A stretch of DNA of 64,000 nt from Paracoccus aerius (GTDB taxonomy: Bacteria > Pseudomonadota > Alphaproteobacteria > Rhodobacterales > Rhodobacteraceae). Positions within the stretch are counted from its first letter, which is position 1; each line of letters opens with the position of its first letter. Where the stretch lies: contig NZ_BNCL01000001.1 of the NCBI RefSeq assembly GCF_014656455.1, positions 1-64,000 on the forward strand, given 5' to 3'. The translations under genes were made by a program, and so were the position numbers. The notes beneath the pieces were generated by a model, which was given only the letters and a program-made list of their open reading frames with translations, was not told where the DNA came from and did not search any database. This document shows positions 17,278 to 29,663 of the stretch, one piece after another.

Positions 17278-19599
17278 TCAGTCGGCGGTCAGCAACGGCG
17301 TCTTGGACTTGCCGATCCGCGGGGCATCGGGGCCGGTAATGTCGAAGGCGGGCTTGTCGTCCTCGATCTTGACGCGGACCACGCCGCCCTTGGTCAGCCG
17401 GCCGAACAGCAGTTCCTCGGCCAGCGGCTTCTTGATGTGCTCCTGGATCACGCGGCCCAGGGGACGGGCGCCCATCTTGTCGTCGTAACCCTTTTCGGCC
17501 AACCAGTCGGCGGCTTCGGGGGTCAGCTCGATATGGACGTTGCGGTCCATCAGCTGCGCTTCCAGTTGCAGCACGAACTTCTCGACCACATGGACCACCA
17601 CGTCGCGCGACAGCGCGGCAAAGCTGATGATCGCGTCCAGGCGGTTGCGGAACTCGGGCGTGAAGGTCCGCTCGATGGCGGCGGTATCCTCGCCCTCGCG
17701 CTTGTCGCGGCCGAAACCGATCGCGGCCTTCTGCATGTCCGACGCGCCGGCGTTCGAGGTCATGATCAGGATCACGTTGCGGAAATCCACCTGCCGGCCG
17801 TTGTGGTCGGTCAGCTTGCCGTGGTCCATCACCTGCAACAGGATGTTGTAGACATCCGGGTGCGCCTTCTCGATCTCATCCAGCAGCAGCACGCAATGCG
17901 GGTGCTGGTCCACGCCGTCGGTCAGCATCCCGCCCTGGTCGAAACCGACATAGCCCGGAGGCGCGCCGATCAGGCGGGAAACCGCGTGCTTCTCCATGTA
18001 TTCCGACATGTCGAAGCGAAGCAGTTCGACGCCCAGGGTCGAGGCCAACTGCTTGGCAACCTCGGTCTTGCCGACGCCCGTTGGCCCGGCAAACAGATAG
18101 TTGCCGATGGGCTTTTCAGGTTCGCGCAGACCCGCCCGGGCCAGCTTGATGGCCGAGGACAGGGCGGTGATCGCCGCGTCCTGGCCGAAGACCACGCGCT
18201 TGAGGGTCGTCTCCAGGTCGCGCAGAACCTCGGCATCGTCCTTGCTGACGTTCTTCGGCGGGATGCGGGCGATCTTGGCCACGACGGCCTCGATCTCCTT
18301 GGGGCTGATCGTCTTGCGCCGCTTGCTTTCGCTGACCAGGTGCTGGGCCGCACCCGCCTCGTCGATGACGTCGATGGCGCTGTCGGGCAGCTTGCGGTCG
18401 TTGATATAGCGGCTGGCCAGTTCCACCGCCGACTTGATCGCGTCATTGGTGTAGCGCAGGTCGTGATGCTTTTCGAAAGACGGCTTCAGCCCCATCAGGA
18501 TCTTGATGGTGTCGGCCACGGTGGGCTCGTTCACGTCGATCTTCTGGAACCGGCGCGACAGGGCGCGGTCCTTTTCAAAATGCTGGCGGAACTCTTTATA
18601 CGTCGTCGAGCCCATGCAGCGCAGCTTGCCGCCCGACAGGGCGGGCTTCAGCAGGTTCGACGCATCCATCGCCCCGCCCGAGGTCGCGCCCGCACCGATG
18701 ACGGTGTGGATCTCGTCAATGAACAGGATCGCGTCCGGGTGGTTCTCCAACTCCTTCACGACGGCTTTCAGCCGTTCCTCGAAATCGCCGCGATAGCGGG
18801 TGCCCGCCAGCAGCGCGCCCATGTCGAGCGAGAAGATCGTGGCACCGGCCAGCACGTCGGGGGTTTCTCCACGCGTGATCTTCAGCGCAAGACCTTCGGC
18901 GATGGCGGTCTTGCCCACGCCGGGATCGCCCACCAGAAGCGGGTTGTTCTTGCGGCGGCGGCACAGGACCTGGATCGCTCGTTCCACCTCGGCCTCGCGG
19001 CCGATCAGCGGGTCGATGTCGCCTTTCTTGGACTTGGCATTCAGGTCCACGCAGTACTTGCCAAGGGCGGTTTCATCCTTGGCTTCGGGCGCGGCCTCGG
19101 CCTGCTTCTGTTCGGGCTCGTCCGACCCCACAACCTTGCGATTCTCGTTGAAGGACGGGTTCTTCGCCACGCCATGTGCGATGAAGTTGACCGCGTCGTA
19201 ACGGGTCATGTCCATTTCCTGCAGGAAGAAGGCCGCGTTGGATTCGCGTTCGGCAAAGATCGCGACCAGCACATTGGCGCCCGTCACCTCTTGCCGGCCC
19301 GAGCTTTGGACATGGATGGCGGCACGCTGGATCACCCGCTGGAAGGCGGCGGTCGGCACGGCCTCGGACCCTTCCACGTCGGTGATCAGCGTGGAAAGAT
19401 CGTCCTCGATGAAGTCGATCAGCAGCTTGCGCAGTTCGTCCAGGTCGACATTGCAGGCCCGCATCACCTTGACCGCGTCCGGTTCCTCGGTCAGGGCCAG
19501 CAGAAGGTGTTCGAGCGTGGCAAGCTCGTGTCGATGTTCGTTCGCCAGGGCAAGCGCCTGGTGAATGGCCTGTTCCAGTGAGGTCGAGAAGCTTGGCAC
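17278..19599 (-). CDS. clpA: ATP-dependent Clp protease ATP-binding subunit ClpA
   Basis: 773 aa, normal ClpA length. Unfolds substrates and feeds them to ClpP. N-terminal double Clp-N repeat (about 1-145), first AAA+ module with Walker A GDPGVGKT (224-231) and second with GPTGVGKT (505-512). It lacks the ClpB middle coiled coil. The start is GTG at 19599 behind an ACAGGAG Shine-Dalgarno. The adaptor gene clpS, often adjacent, is not found here; the 209 bp upstream contain no gene. Confidence 0.96.
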   Translation of the reverse strand: MPSFSTSLEQAIHQALALANEHRHELATLEHLLLALTEEPDAVKVMRACNVDLDELRKLLIDFIEDDLSTLITDVEGSEAVPTAAFQRVIQRAAIHVQSSGRQEVTGANVLVAIFAERESNAAFFLQEMDMTRYDAVNFIAHGVAKNPSFNENRKVVGSDEPEQKQAEAAPEAKDETALGKYCVDLNAKSKKGDIDPLIGREAEVERAIQVLCRRRKNNPLLVGDPGVGKTAIAEGLALKITRGETPDVLAGATIFSLDMGALLAGTRYRGDFEERLKAVVKELENHPDAILFIDEIHTVIGAGATSGGAMDASNLLKPALSGGKLRCMGSTTYKEFRQHFEKDRALSRRFQKIDVNEPTVADTIKILMGLKPSFEKHHDLRYTNDAIKSAVELASRYINDRKLPDSAIDVIDEAGAAQHLVSESKRRKTISPKEIEAVVAKIARIPPKNVSKDDAEVLRDLETTLKRVVFGQDAAITALSSAIKLARAGLREPEKPIGNYLFAGPTGVGKTEVAKQLASTLGVELLRFDMSEYMEKHAVSRLIGAPPGYVGFDQGGMLTDGVDQHPHCVLLLDEIEKAHPDVYNILLQVMDHGKLTDHNGRQVDFRNVILIMTSNAGASDMQKAAIGFGRDKREGEDTAAIERTFTPEFRNRLDAIISFAALSRDVVVHVVEKFVLQLEAQLMDRNVHIELTPEAADWLAEKGYDDKMGARPLGRVIQEHIKKPLAEELLFGRLTKGGVVRVKIEDDKPAFDITGPDAPRIGKSKTPLLTAD

Positions 19600-19808
19600 G
19601 GTCGTCTCCTGTCAGTCGACTGGCGGTATGGGCATATCTTGTGCCCACCTGCCCAGACTGTCACGATACAGTTAAGATTTGGTGGATTTCGGCTGGCATC
19701 AAGTGGTTTTTCGTCCACATGCCGCGTTTTTCCCACGGTTGAGGCAGATGTGATGCCTCGCCGTGCGGATTTCAAGCGCGGCGATGGGGGCGACGATTTC
19801 GCTTGCCT

Positions 19809-20555
19809 TCAGAAGCTGTCCTTCATCGCGCGAAGGCGGGCAAAGACCTCGGCATCGGGCGCATCTTCCATGCCCAGGCTGGCGCGGAGATGGCTGACGC
19901 GCAGGAAGGGATTCGTTTCGCGTTCCAGCGAAAGGGGCGCGGGGGCGCAGGGCTGTTCCTTCATCTGCACGGCCTCCAGCCGGTCGCGCAGGGCCTGGTT
20001 GTCGGGATCAACCGACAGGGCGAAGGCTCCGTTACCCGCGCAATAGTCATGGCCCGAGCAGATCAGCGTTTCCGGGGGCAGGGCGTTCAGGCGCGACAGG
20101 CTGGCCCACATCATCTGCGGCGTGCCTTCGAACAGCCGGCCGCAGCCCAAGGCCATCAGGCTGTCGGCGGTGAAGGCAAAGCCGGACTGCGGAAGGTGGA
20201 AGGCGACATGGCCGACGGTGTGGCCGGACACGTCGATGATCTCGACCGGCTCGCCCAGCACCTCCAGCGGCTCGCCGGGGGCCACGCGGAGGTCCAGCGG
20301 TGGCAGGCGGTGCGCGTCGGCGGCGGCGCCGATTACCATGGCCCCGGTTCCGGCCACGATCTCGGCCACGCCGTCCACATGGTCCGAATGGTGATGTGTC
20401 AGCAGGATCGCAGACAGGCCCCAGTCGCGGGCGGCCAGTTCGCGCAGGATTGGCATCGGCTCGGGGGCGTCGATCAGGACAGTGCCTTCCTCGCCGTGCA
20501 GCAGATAGGCATAGTTGTCCTTCAGGCAGCGCAGCGTGACCAGTTCCAGCGGCAT
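19809..20555 (-). CDS. gloB: Hydroxyacylglutathione hydrolase (glyoxalase II)
   Basis: 248 aa from the ATG at 20555 (a TTG two codons earlier is possible). Metallo-beta-lactamase fold with the binuclear metal motif THHHSDHVDG, then SGHTVGH, FTADSL and CSGHDYCAGN. Hydrolyses S-lactoylglutathione to lactate and glutathione. The C-terminal substrate-binding part (ERETNPFLRV) is present. Divergent from the methyltransferase gene, with a 58-bp shared promoter region, a pairing I infer to be common in this family. Confidence 0.93.
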   Translation of the reverse strand: MPLELVTLRCLKDNYAYLLHGEEGTVLIDAPEPMPILRELAARDWGLSAILLTHHHSDHVDGVAEIVAGTGAMVIGAAADAHRLPPLDLRVAPGEPLEVLGEPVEIIDVSGHTVGHVAFHLPQSGFAFTADSLMALGCGRLFEGTPQMMWASLSRLNALPPETLICSGHDYCAGNGAFALSVDPDNQALRDRLEAVQMKEQPCAPAPLSLERETNPFLRVSHLRASLGMEDAPDAEVFARLRAMKDSF

Positions 20556-20613
20556 TGGCAAAGTCCCTTTCCTGTGATGTGGTCGAGCCTGTCAAAACCC
20601 GGGCCGGGGCGCA

Positions 20614-21438
20614 ATGCACCACGATATTACCGACCTTCGCCAGTTCTATTACCAGCGGTCCCTGGGCCGCGTGGTTCAGCGGATCCTGCGCGACCGGCTT
20701 GTCACCCGCTGGCCGCCGGGTGGCTGCACGGGAATGACCGTGGCAGGATTCGGCTTTGCGGCGCCGATGCTGCGCCCCTATCTGGCGACGGCGCGGCGGG
20801 TCACGGCGCTGATGCCCGGCCCCCAGGGGGTCATGGCCTGGCCCGCCGGGATGCCGAACCACAGCGTCCTGTGCGACGAGTCCGCATGGCCGCTGGAAGC
20901 CGGCAGCGTGGACCGGCTTGTCATCCTCCACGGCCTGGAGACCAGCGACGATCCCAAGGCCCTTCTGGCCGAGGCCTGGCGTGTGCTAGGGCCGGGTGGG
21001 CGGATGATCGTGATGGTCCCGAACAGGGCGGGGCTTTGGGCTGCGTCCGACCGCACGCCCTTCGGCCTTGGCCGCAGCTATACCGCCGGCCAGATCGAGA
21101 CCCAGGCCCGGCGGGCGGGCTTTGTCCCCGAATGGCACGGATCGGCCGTCTACATCCCGCCATCCGACCGCCGCTTCTGGCTGGGCAGCGCCCAGATGTG
21201 GGAACGGACGGGAAAGCGCATCAGCCGCGTCCTGATCGCGGGCGTGGTCCTGATCGAACTGTCCAAGCAGGTCCGCGCCCCCATCGGCCCCGAGATGCGC
21301 GTCCACGTGCCCAGCCCGCGCGAGATCCTGGACGGCGTCGTCGGCCCGCGCCCGGCGCGTGCCCCCTTGGGGCGGAACGTGCAGCATCTGCGGGACGGAA
21401 AGCAGGACCCGTCTCGAATCGTGTCCACCTGTCCATAA
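20614..21438 (+). CDS. Class I SAM-dependent methyltransferase, unknown substrate
   Basis: 274 aa. The region VAGFGFAAPMLRPYL fits the SAM-binding motif I position, followed by DESAWPLEAGSVDRLVILHGLE (motif II/III area) and AWRVLGPGGRMIVMVPNR (post-motif), as in Methyltransf_11 domains. The GxGxG loop is degenerate (GFGFA). The C-terminal 60 residues are basic and unlike known domains. It stands alone between gloB (divergent) and the non-coding region before the atp operon. Confidence 0.8.
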   Translation: MHHDITDLRQFYYQRSLGRVVQRILRDRLVTRWPPGGCTGMTVAGFGFAAPMLRPYLATARRVTALMPGPQGVMAWPAGMPNHSVLCDESAWPLEAGSVDRLVILHGLETSDDPKALLAEAWRVLGPGGRMIVMVPNRAGLWAASDRTPFGLGRSYTAGQIETQARRAGFVPEWHGSAVYIPPSDRRFWLGSAQMWERTGKRISRVLIAGVVLIELSKQVRAPIGPEMRVHVPSPREILDGVVGPRPARAPLGRNVQHLRDGKQDPSRIVSTCP

Positions 21439-21932
21439 GGTGAACTGACGGAGGGCGCCCATCTGGCCTATAGCCTTAGGGGTAACGAGTTCGCTGCTTT
21501 TTGTGTCGCTCCGCCCTCCGTTCCCTATCGGCGTGGCGGAAAGTCGTCCAAGTATCGTTCCCAGTTGCGCCCGGCGCATGGGGGCAGTCTTTGGCTGGTC
21601 CCTGCGCCGGGCGGTTTTCATGTAATTGCAAAGTCCCGTGGCGCCCGTCTGCGCTGCGTTCAGCATGGTCCGGAAGGGCCTGGCCGGAGTGCGCTGCGAC
21701 AGCCTGTCGCACCCTGCCGGGCCTGCCATGCGCGGCGATCGGCCGGGGCCGGATCCGAAGGTCGCAACCCTCTCATTTCCGTGCGCTATCCGGTTGCCCG
21801 GCCCGCATTCACCTGCTAGAGACGCCGCAGATTTCCGAACGGCCCTCCATAAGCCGTGCGAATGCGACCCGCACCCCGCGACAGACCGGCAGCAAACCGG
21901 CCCGCCAGTGGGGTTTGCGCAAACCGTAAAGG
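21439..21932. other. Hairpin-rich non-coding region upstream of the atp operon
   Basis: 494 bp with no convincing protein on either strand; the open frames here are Arg/Pro/Ser-rich shadows. Inverted repeats: ACGGAGGGCG (21448-21457) with CGCCCTCCGT (21512-21521); GCCCGGCGCA (21569-21578) with TGCGCCGGGC (21603-21612) followed by GGTTTTC; and a short TGCGACA/TGTCGCA hairpin near 21695. It may hold a small RNA, a long 5' leader, or terminators of the methyltransferase gene. Confidence 0.45.
21794..21822 (+). promoter_or_regulatory. Candidate atp operon promoter
   Basis: TTGCCC (21794-21799), 17 bp, TAGAGA (21817-21822), with a TG one base upstream of the -10 (extended -10). It lies about 110 bp before atpH. 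The -10 match is modest. Confidence 0.35.
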
Positions 21933-22499
21933 ATGACCGTGGCCAACTCTGTTTCCATGTCCCAGAGCATCGCCGGGCGCTATGCGCAGGCCGTCTTCGA
22001 CATCGTCAAGGAAGACGGGGGCCTGGACGCCCTGGCTCAGCAGACCGAGGATCTGGGATCGGCGCTGAAGGACAGCGCTGACTTGCGCGCCTTGATCAGC
22101 TCTCCCATCTATACCCGTGACGACCAGTCGCGCGCGATCGCGGCGTTGTCGCAGCGGATGGGCCTGTCGCCGGTGCTGGCCAACACGCTGCAGTTGATGG
22201 CCCGTAACCGCCGCCTGTTCGTGCTGCCGCAACTGGCGCGCCAGTTGCAGGCGCTGATCGCCGAGGAGCGGGGCGAAGTCACCGCCGAGGTGACAAGCGC
22301 CGTGGCCCTGACCGACGACCAGCAGACCCGCCTGCGCGACACCCTGGCGCAGAAGTCGGGCAAGAAAGTGAAACTGAACACCCGCGTCGATGAGGCTCTT
22401 ATCGGCGGCATGATTGTCAAGCTGGGTTCGCAGATGATCGACAGTTCGATCCGCTCGAAGCTCGCTTCCCTCCAGAATGCTATGAAAGAGGTCGGATAA
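21933..22499 (+). CDS. atpH: F1 ATP synthase delta subunit
   Basis: 188 aa. Delta joins the F1 head to the peripheral stalk. The N-terminal helical part ([20 protein letters not shown]) and the C-terminal signature ([20 protein letters not shown]) are typical. ATG at 21933 is used here, but a GTG two codons later (21939) has better spacing from AAAGG, so the start is uncertain by 6 nt. First of five genes; its stop overlaps the atpA start by one base (TAATG). Confidence 0.93.
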   Translation: MTVANSVSMSQSIAGRYAQAVFDIVKEDGGLDALAQQTEDLGSALKDSADLRALISSPIYTRDDQSRAIAALSQRMGLSPVLANTLQLMARNRRLFVLPQLARQLQALIAEERGEVTAEVTSAVALTDDQQTRLRDTLAQKSGKKVKLNTRVDEALIGGMIVKLGSQMIDSSIRSKLASLQNAMKEVG

Positions 22500-24034
22500 T
22501 GGGAATCCAGGCAGCCGAGATTTCGGCCATCCTCAAGGATCAGATCAGGAATTTCGGTCAGGAAGCCGAAGTGGCCGAAGTGGGCCAGGTGCTGTCCGTC
22601 GGTGACGGCATTGCCCGCGTCTACGGTCTCGACAAGGTGCAGGCCGGCGAGATGGTCGAGTTTCCGGGCGGCGTCCGGGGCATGGTGCTGAACCTTGAAA
22701 CCGACAACGTCGGCATCGTGATCTTCGGCGACGACCGCGACATCAAGGAAGGTGATACCGTCAAGCGCACCCGCTCCATCGTGGACGTGCCGGTCGGCAA
22801 GGGCCTGCTGGGCCGCGTGGTGGACGCGCTTGGCAACCCGATCGACGGCAAGGGCCCGATCGAGTACACCGAGCGCCGCATCGCCGACGTGAAAGCCCCC
22901 GGCATCATGCCGCGCAAGTCGGTGCACGAGCCGATGGCGACCGGCCTCAAGTCCGTCGACGCCATGATCCCGGTCGGCCGTGGCCAGCGCGAACTGATCA
23001 TCGGCGACCGCCAGACCGGCAAGACCGCGATCGTTCTGGACACGATCCTGAACCAGCAGAACTACAACGGCCGCGAGGCCGAGGGCATGAAGACGCTCCA
23101 CTGCATCTACGTCGCCGTCGGCCAGAAGCGTTCGACCGTGGCCCAGCTGGTCAAGAAGCTGGAAGAAACCGGCGCCATGGCCTACACGACTGTCGTCGCC
23201 GCGACCGCCTCCGACCCGGCGCCGATGCAGTTCCTGGCGCCCTATTCGGGCACCGCGATCGGCGAATACTTCCGCGACAACGGCATGGACGCGCTGATCA
23301 TCTATGACGACCTGTCCAAGCAGGCCGTGGCCTATCGCCAGATGTCGCTGCTGCTGCGCCGTCCGCCCGGCCGCGAAGCCTATCCCGGCGACGTGTTCTA
23401 CCTGCACTCGCGCCTGCTGGAGCGTTCGGCCAAGCTGAACGAAGCCAATGGCGCAGGCTCGCTGACCGCTCTGCCGATCATCGAGACGCAGGCGGGCGAC
23501 GTATCGGCCTATATCCCGACCAACGTGATCTCGATCACCGACGGCCAGATCTTCCTGGAAACGGAACTGTTCTTCCAGGGCATCCGCCCCGCCGTGAACA
23601 CCGGTCTGTCCGTGTCCCGTGTGGGTTCTGCCGCCCAGACCAAGGCGATGAAGTCGGTCGCCGGTCCGGTCAAGCTGGAGCTGGCCCAGTACCGCGAGAT
23701 GGCCGCCTTCGCCCAGTTCGGGTCCGACCTCGACGCGGCGACGCAGCGCCTGCTGAACCGCGGTTCGCGCCTGACGGAACTGATGAAGCAGCCGCAGTAT
23801 CGTCCGCTGACCAACGCCGAGATCGTGATCGTGATCTATGCCGGCACCAAGGGTTATATCGACAACGTGCCGGTGCGCGACGTCGTTGCCTGGGAAGACG
23901 GGCTGATCCAGTTCCTGCGCAACCAGAAGGCCGACCTGCTGGACGACATGACCCGCAACGACCGCAAGGTTTCGGGCGATCTGGAAGACGCGATCAAGGC
24001 CGCTCTGGACGCATACAACAAGACCCGCGCCTGA
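22499..24034 (+). CDS. atpA: F1 ATP synthase alpha subunit
   Basis: 511 aa. Non-catalytic nucleotide-binding subunit of the F1 hexamer. Walker A GDRQTGKT at 169-176, [20 protein letters not shown] and the arginine-finger region ([14 protein letters not shown]) are intact. The start overlaps the atpH stop, indicating translational coupling. Confidence 0.98.
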   Translation: MGIQAAEISAILKDQIRNFGQEAEVAEVGQVLSVGDGIARVYGLDKVQAGEMVEFPGGVRGMVLNLETDNVGIVIFGDDRDIKEGDTVKRTRSIVDVPVGKGLLGRVVDALGNPIDGKGPIEYTERRIADVKAPGIMPRKSVHEPMATGLKSVDAMIPVGRGQRELIIGDRQTGKTAIVLDTILNQQNYNGREAEGMKTLHCIYVAVGQKRSTVAQLVKKLEETGAMAYTTVVAATASDPAPMQFLAPYSGTAIGEYFRDNGMDALIIYDDLSKQAVAYRQMSLLLRRPPGREAYPGDVFYLHSRLLERSAKLNEANGAGSLTALPIIETQAGDVSAYIPTNVISITDGQIFLETELFFQGIRPAVNTGLSVSRVGSAAQTKAMKSVAGPVKLELAQYREMAAFAQFGSDLDAATQRLLNRGSRLTELMKQPQYRPLTNAEIVIVIYAGTKGYIDNVPVRDVVAWEDGLIQFLRNQKADLLDDMTRNDRKVSGDLEDAIKAALDAYNKTRA

Positions 24035-24046
24035 GAGGGGGAATAG

Positions 24047-26367
<2,321 letters not shown>

Positions 26368-26376
26368 GGGGGCGAG

Positions 26377-26826
26377 ATGGCCGATACCATGCAGTTCGAC
26401 CTCGTGTCGCCGGAACGGAGCCTCGCCTCCGTTCCCGTGCGCGAGGTTCGCCTGCCGGGCACGGATGGCGACCTGACCGCCATGCCCGGCCACGCGCCGA
26501 CCATCGTCACGCTGCGGCCCGGTCTGGTCACGGTGGTGGCGGCCGACGGATCGCAGACCGAGTTTGCCGTCACCGGCGGCTTTGTCGAGATCGGCCCCGA
26601 TTCGGTCAGCCTGCTGGCCGAACGCGGCCATGCGCGCGACGAGATGACCCAGGACGTCTTCAACGACATGATGGCCGAGGCTCATCGCCGCCGCCGCAGT
26701 GCGGAAGCCAAGCGCGACACGGTTGGCGATGACATTGTCACCGCGGCCACCAAGCTGCTGGCCGACATGGAGGCCATGGGCACCCATATCGGCCTAGATC
26801 CGAACCAGTCCACCGTTCCCAACTGA
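26377..26826 (+). CDS. atpC: F1 ATP synthase epsilon subunit
   Basis: 149 aa. N-terminal beta-sandwich (MQFDLVSPERSLAS, GDLTAMPGHAPTIVTLRPG) typical of the epsilon subunit, which couples rotor and ring and can inhibit hydrolysis. The C-terminal helices are degenerate and end in a family-specific extension. Last gene of the operon; the F0 genes are elsewhere, as usual in Rhodobacterales. A strong terminator follows. Confidence 0.94.
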   Translation: MADTMQFDLVSPERSLASVPVREVRLPGTDGDLTAMPGHAPTIVTLRPGLVTVVAADGSQTEFAVTGGFVEIGPDSVSLLAERGHARDEMTQDVFNDMMAEAHRRRRSAEAKRDTVGDDIVTAATKLLADMEAMGTHIGLDPNQSTVPN

Positions 26827-26849
26827 GAACGGCGTCAGCGCAAGAATTG

Positions 26850-26880
26850 CCCCGGTGCGACAGTCGTGCCGGGGTTTTTC
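26850..26880 (+). terminator. Terminator of the atp operon
   Basis: Long near-perfect hairpin with arms CCCCGGTGCGAC and GTCGTGCCGGGG (26850-26874, two G-T pairs), followed by TTTTT (26875-26879). It abuts the stop codon of the convergent regulator gene. Confidence 0.92.
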
Positions 26881-27857
26881 TATGCCTGGGGGGGGCGTCC
26901 GGTGCCCCGTTCGCGATAGGGCGTGCTGCCGTAGAGCGCCCGGTAGCATTTCGAGAAATGCGAAGGGCTGGAAAACCCCGAGGCAAGCGCGATCTCGATG
27001 ATCGACATCTCGGTCTGCATCAGCAGGTTGCGCGCGCGTGCTAGCCGGGTTTCCATGTAATACCGCTTGGGGCTGCGGTTCAGATAGCGGCGGAACAGCC
27101 GTTCAAGCTGGCGGGTCGACATGCCGGCGTCTTCTGCCAGGCGGGCGGGGCTGATCGGATCCTCCAGGTTGCCCTCCATCCGTGCGATGATCGCGGCCAA
27201 GCGCGGGTGACGGACGCCGATCCGCGTGGGGATCGACAGGCGCTGACGGTCCTGGTTGGTGCGGATCGTGGTGTGCAGCATCTGGTCGGCGACCTCGGTC
27301 GCGATGGCGTCTCCCTGCGCCTCGGCAATCAGGTTCAGCATCATGTCGATGGACGAGGTGCCCCCCGCCGCGGTCAGCCGGTTGCCGTCATTGACGAAGA
27401 CCGACCGATAAAGGTCCACCTGGGGAAAGGCCTCGGCGAAGCCGTCGTGGTTTTCCCAGTGGATCGTGGCCTTGCGGCCATCCAGAAGACCGGCCTCGGC
27501 CAGGATCCAGGTGCCGGTGCAGACGGCGCCCAGGGTCGGGCCGCTGCGGGCCTGCTTGCGCAGCCAGTTCAGGACAGGCTTCGATGCCTCGCGCGCGATG
27601 TCGGTGCCGCCGCAGACGATGATCACGTCCTCACGCTCGGGGGCCGGATCGGCATCGAGTCCCGCATCCAGGGCCACGCGCGTGCCGTTGGAACAGGCGG
27701 CCCATTCCTTGCCCGGTCCGACCAACCGCCAGGAATAAAGCTGCCGCCCGGCGGCGCGGTTGGCCAGCCGCAGCGGCTCGATCGCCGCGGTAAAGGGCAG
27801 CATGGTGAAACGGTCCAGCAGCAGGAACGTGAAGCGGCGGGGCTTGTCGGATGTCAT
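26880..27857 (-). CDS. GlxA-family AraC-type transcriptional regulator
   Basis: 325 aa from the ATG at 27857. N-terminal DJ-1/PfpI-like amidotransferase fold (about 10-185) with AVCTGTWILAEAGLLDGRKATIHW, and C-terminal AraC double helix-turn-helix (about 215-318; MSTRQLERLFRRYLNRSPKRYY, IALASGFSSPSHFSKCYR). This layout matches GlxA-type regulators such as those controlling choline, carnitine or arginine use; the target here is unknown. It converges on the atp operon and is divergent from the DAHP synthase gene. Confidence 0.9.
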   Translation of the reverse strand: MTSDKPRRFTFLLLDRFTMLPFTAAIEPLRLANRAAGRQLYSWRLVGPGKEWAACSNGTRVALDAGLDADPAPEREDVIIVCGGTDIAREASKPVLNWLRKQARSGPTLGAVCTGTWILAEAGLLDGRKATIHWENHDGFAEAFPQVDLYRSVFVNDGNRLTAAGGTSSIDMMLNLIAEAQGDAIATEVADQMLHTTIRTNQDRQRLSIPTRIGVRHPRLAAIIARMEGNLEDPISPARLAEDAGMSTRQLERLFRRYLNRSPKRYYMETRLARARNLLMQTEMSIIEIALASGFSSPSHFSKCYRALYGSTPYRERGTGRPPQA

Positions 27858-27988
27858 GAGGGCAGTCTTCGCGCGAGATCGGGCGACATCATCAGGAAAT
27901 AACGGCTGCCGCAAGGGGATCCGCCACCTTCCCCCCGGCGCCATTCCCGTCTATATCTGCCCGACCATTTTTCCAAGGAGTCCGTGCC

Positions 27989-29395
27989 ATGACGCAGGAG
28001 AACCGCAAGACCGCCACCCAAGCCTGGGACAAGGCCGGCTGGCGCGCCTATCCCCGTGTGCAGATGCCGGACTATCTGGACCAGACCGCGCTTGCAGGGG
28101 TCGAGGCGCAGCTGCGCCGCTATCCGCCCCTGGTCTTCGCGGGCGAAGCGCGCCGCCTGAAGGCCCATCTGGCCGAGGCGGCGGCAGGCCGCGCCTTCCT
28201 GCTGCAGGGCGGCGACTGCGCCGAAAGCTTTGCCGAGTTCAGCGCAGACAACATCCGCGACACCTTCAAGGTGCTGCTGCAGATGGCGGTGGTCCTGACC
28301 TGGGGCGCGCAGCTTCCGGTCATCAAGGTCGGCCGGATGGCAGGCCAGTTCGCCAAGCCTCGCAGCGCGCCCACCGAGGTCCTGAACGGGGTCGAGTTGC
28401 CCAGCTATCGCGGCGACATCATCAACGGCTTCGACTTTACGGCCGAGGCGCGGATCCCCGATCCCCAGCGGATGCTGGCGGCCTATACCCAGGCAGCCGC
28501 TTCGCTGAATCTGCTCCGGGCCTTCTCGACCGGCGGGTTCGCGGACATGCACCGCGTCCAAAGCTGGATCGCGGATTTCGTGGGCGGGCCAGAGGCCGCG
28601 AAATACCGCGACATCGCCGGCCGGATCAGCGATGCTATGGCCTTCATGCAGGCGGCGGGCGTCAACTCGGACACCGCGCACCAACTGTCCAAGGTCGATT
28701 TCTACACCAGCCACGAAGCCCTTCTGCTGGAATACGAAGAAGCCCTGGCGCGCGTCGATTCGACGACCGGCCTGCCGGTGGCGGGATCGGGCCACATGAT
28801 CTGGATCGGCGACCGCACCCGGCAAGTAGACGGCGCCCATGTCGAATTCTGCCGTGGCGTCCAGAACCCCATCGGCCTGAAATGCGGCCCGACCACCACG
28901 GCCGAGGATCTGAAGGTCCTGATGGCCAAGCTGAACCCGGAAAACGAACCGGGCCGGCTGACCCTGATCGCGCGCTTCGGGGCGGGCAAGGTGGGCGACC
29001 ACCTGCCGCGCCTGATCCAGACCGTCCGGGCCGAGGGCGCCAATGTCGTCTGGTCCTGCGACCCGATGCACGGCAACGTCATCAAGTCCTCGACCGGATA
29101 CAAGACGCGGGCCTTCGATTCGATCCTGCGCGAGGTGCGGGAGTTCTTTGCAGTCCACAAGTCCGAGGGCACGATCCCCGGTGGCGTGCATTTCGAGATG
29201 ACCGGCAAGGACGTGACGGAATGCACGGGCGGCGTCCGCGCCGTCACGGACGAGGATCTGTCCGACCGCTATCACACCGCCTGCGACCCGCGCCTGAACG
29301 CCAGCCAGTCGCTGGAACTGGCCTTCCTGGTGGCCGAGGAACTGCGCAACCGGCGCGAAGCTTCGGTCCAGGCCCCGGACGCCGTGGCAGTCTGA
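27989..29395 (+). CDS. Class II 3-deoxy-7-phosphoheptulonate (DAHP) synthase
   Basis: 468 aa, class II (plant-like) length. First step of the shikimate pathway: phosphoenolpyruvate plus erythrose-4-phosphate to DAHP. Motifs include [11 protein letters not shown], the [12 protein letters not shown] phosphate site, [22 protein letters not shown] and [15 protein letters not shown]. An AAGGAG Shine-Dalgarno precedes the ATG. Transcribed alone and followed by a terminator; aroK and aroB lie 15 kb away in this window. Confidence 0.95.
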   Translation: MTQENRKTATQAWDKAGWRAYPRVQMPDYLDQTALAGVEAQLRRYPPLVFAGEARRLKAHLAEAAAGRAFLLQGGDCAESFAEFSADNIRDTFKVLLQMAVVLTWGAQLPVIKVGRMAGQFAKPRSAPTEVLNGVELPSYRGDIINGFDFTAEARIPDPQRMLAAYTQAAASLNLLRAFSTGGFADMHRVQSWIADFVGGPEAAKYRDIAGRISDAMAFMQAAGVNSDTAHQLSKVDFYTSHEALLLEYEEALARVDSTTGLPVAGSGHMIWIGDRTRQVDGAHVEFCRGVQNPIGLKCGPTTTAEDLKVLMAKLNPENEPGRLTLIARFGAGKVGDHLPRLIQTVRAEGANVVWSCDPMHGNVIKSSTGYKTRAFDSILREVREFFAVHKSEGTIPGGVHFEMTGKDVTECTGGVRAVTDEDLSDRYHTACDPRLNASQSLELAFLVAEELRNRREASVQAPDAVAV

Positions 29396-29406
29396 ACCGA
29401 CGACCC

Positions 29407-29437
29407 GCAGCCGCCCTTATCGGGCGGCTGCTTTCTT
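29407..29437 (+). terminator. Terminator after DAHP synthase
   Basis: Perfect 10-bp stem GCAGCCGCCC (29407-29416) / GGGCGGCTGC (29422-29431), loop TTATC, followed by TTTCTT. Confidence 0.9.
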
Positions 29438-29553
29438 CAGCGGAGGCTTTCGCGTTCAGGACACGCCCGCTCTGCAAGGCATTGCCGGATGTTGGTTCAA
29501 ATAGGCCGGCATGGCGCAAAATGTGACGGCCAACGATGATCCTGTGGTGAAAC

Positions 29554-29629
29554 TGGTGGAGCCGAGGGGAATCGAACCCCTGGCCTCGTCATTGCGAACG
29601 ACGCGCTCTACCAACTGAGCTACGGCCCC
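29554..29629 (-). tRNA. tRNA-Ala (anticodon CGC)
   Basis: 76 nt with CCA encoded. Minus-strand cloverleaf: acceptor GGGGCCG/CGGCTCC with the alanine identity pair G3-U70, D-arm GCTC/GAGC, anticodon loop TTCGCAA reading codon GCG, five-base variable loop and T-loop TTCGATT. All stems pair; G-U pairs occur at 3-70 and at the base of the anticodon loop. Confidence 0.95.
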
Positions 29630-29663
29630 ACTGGCGTCCTTTTTCCCGGCCAGCGGGGGAATG

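Noticed and set aside
17437..19581. 714-codon plus-strand frame over clpA
   Set aside because: Shadow of clpA; no recognisable motif.
19600..19808. clpS gene upstream of clpA
   Set aside because: No open frame with ClpS features on either strand in this 209-bp gap.
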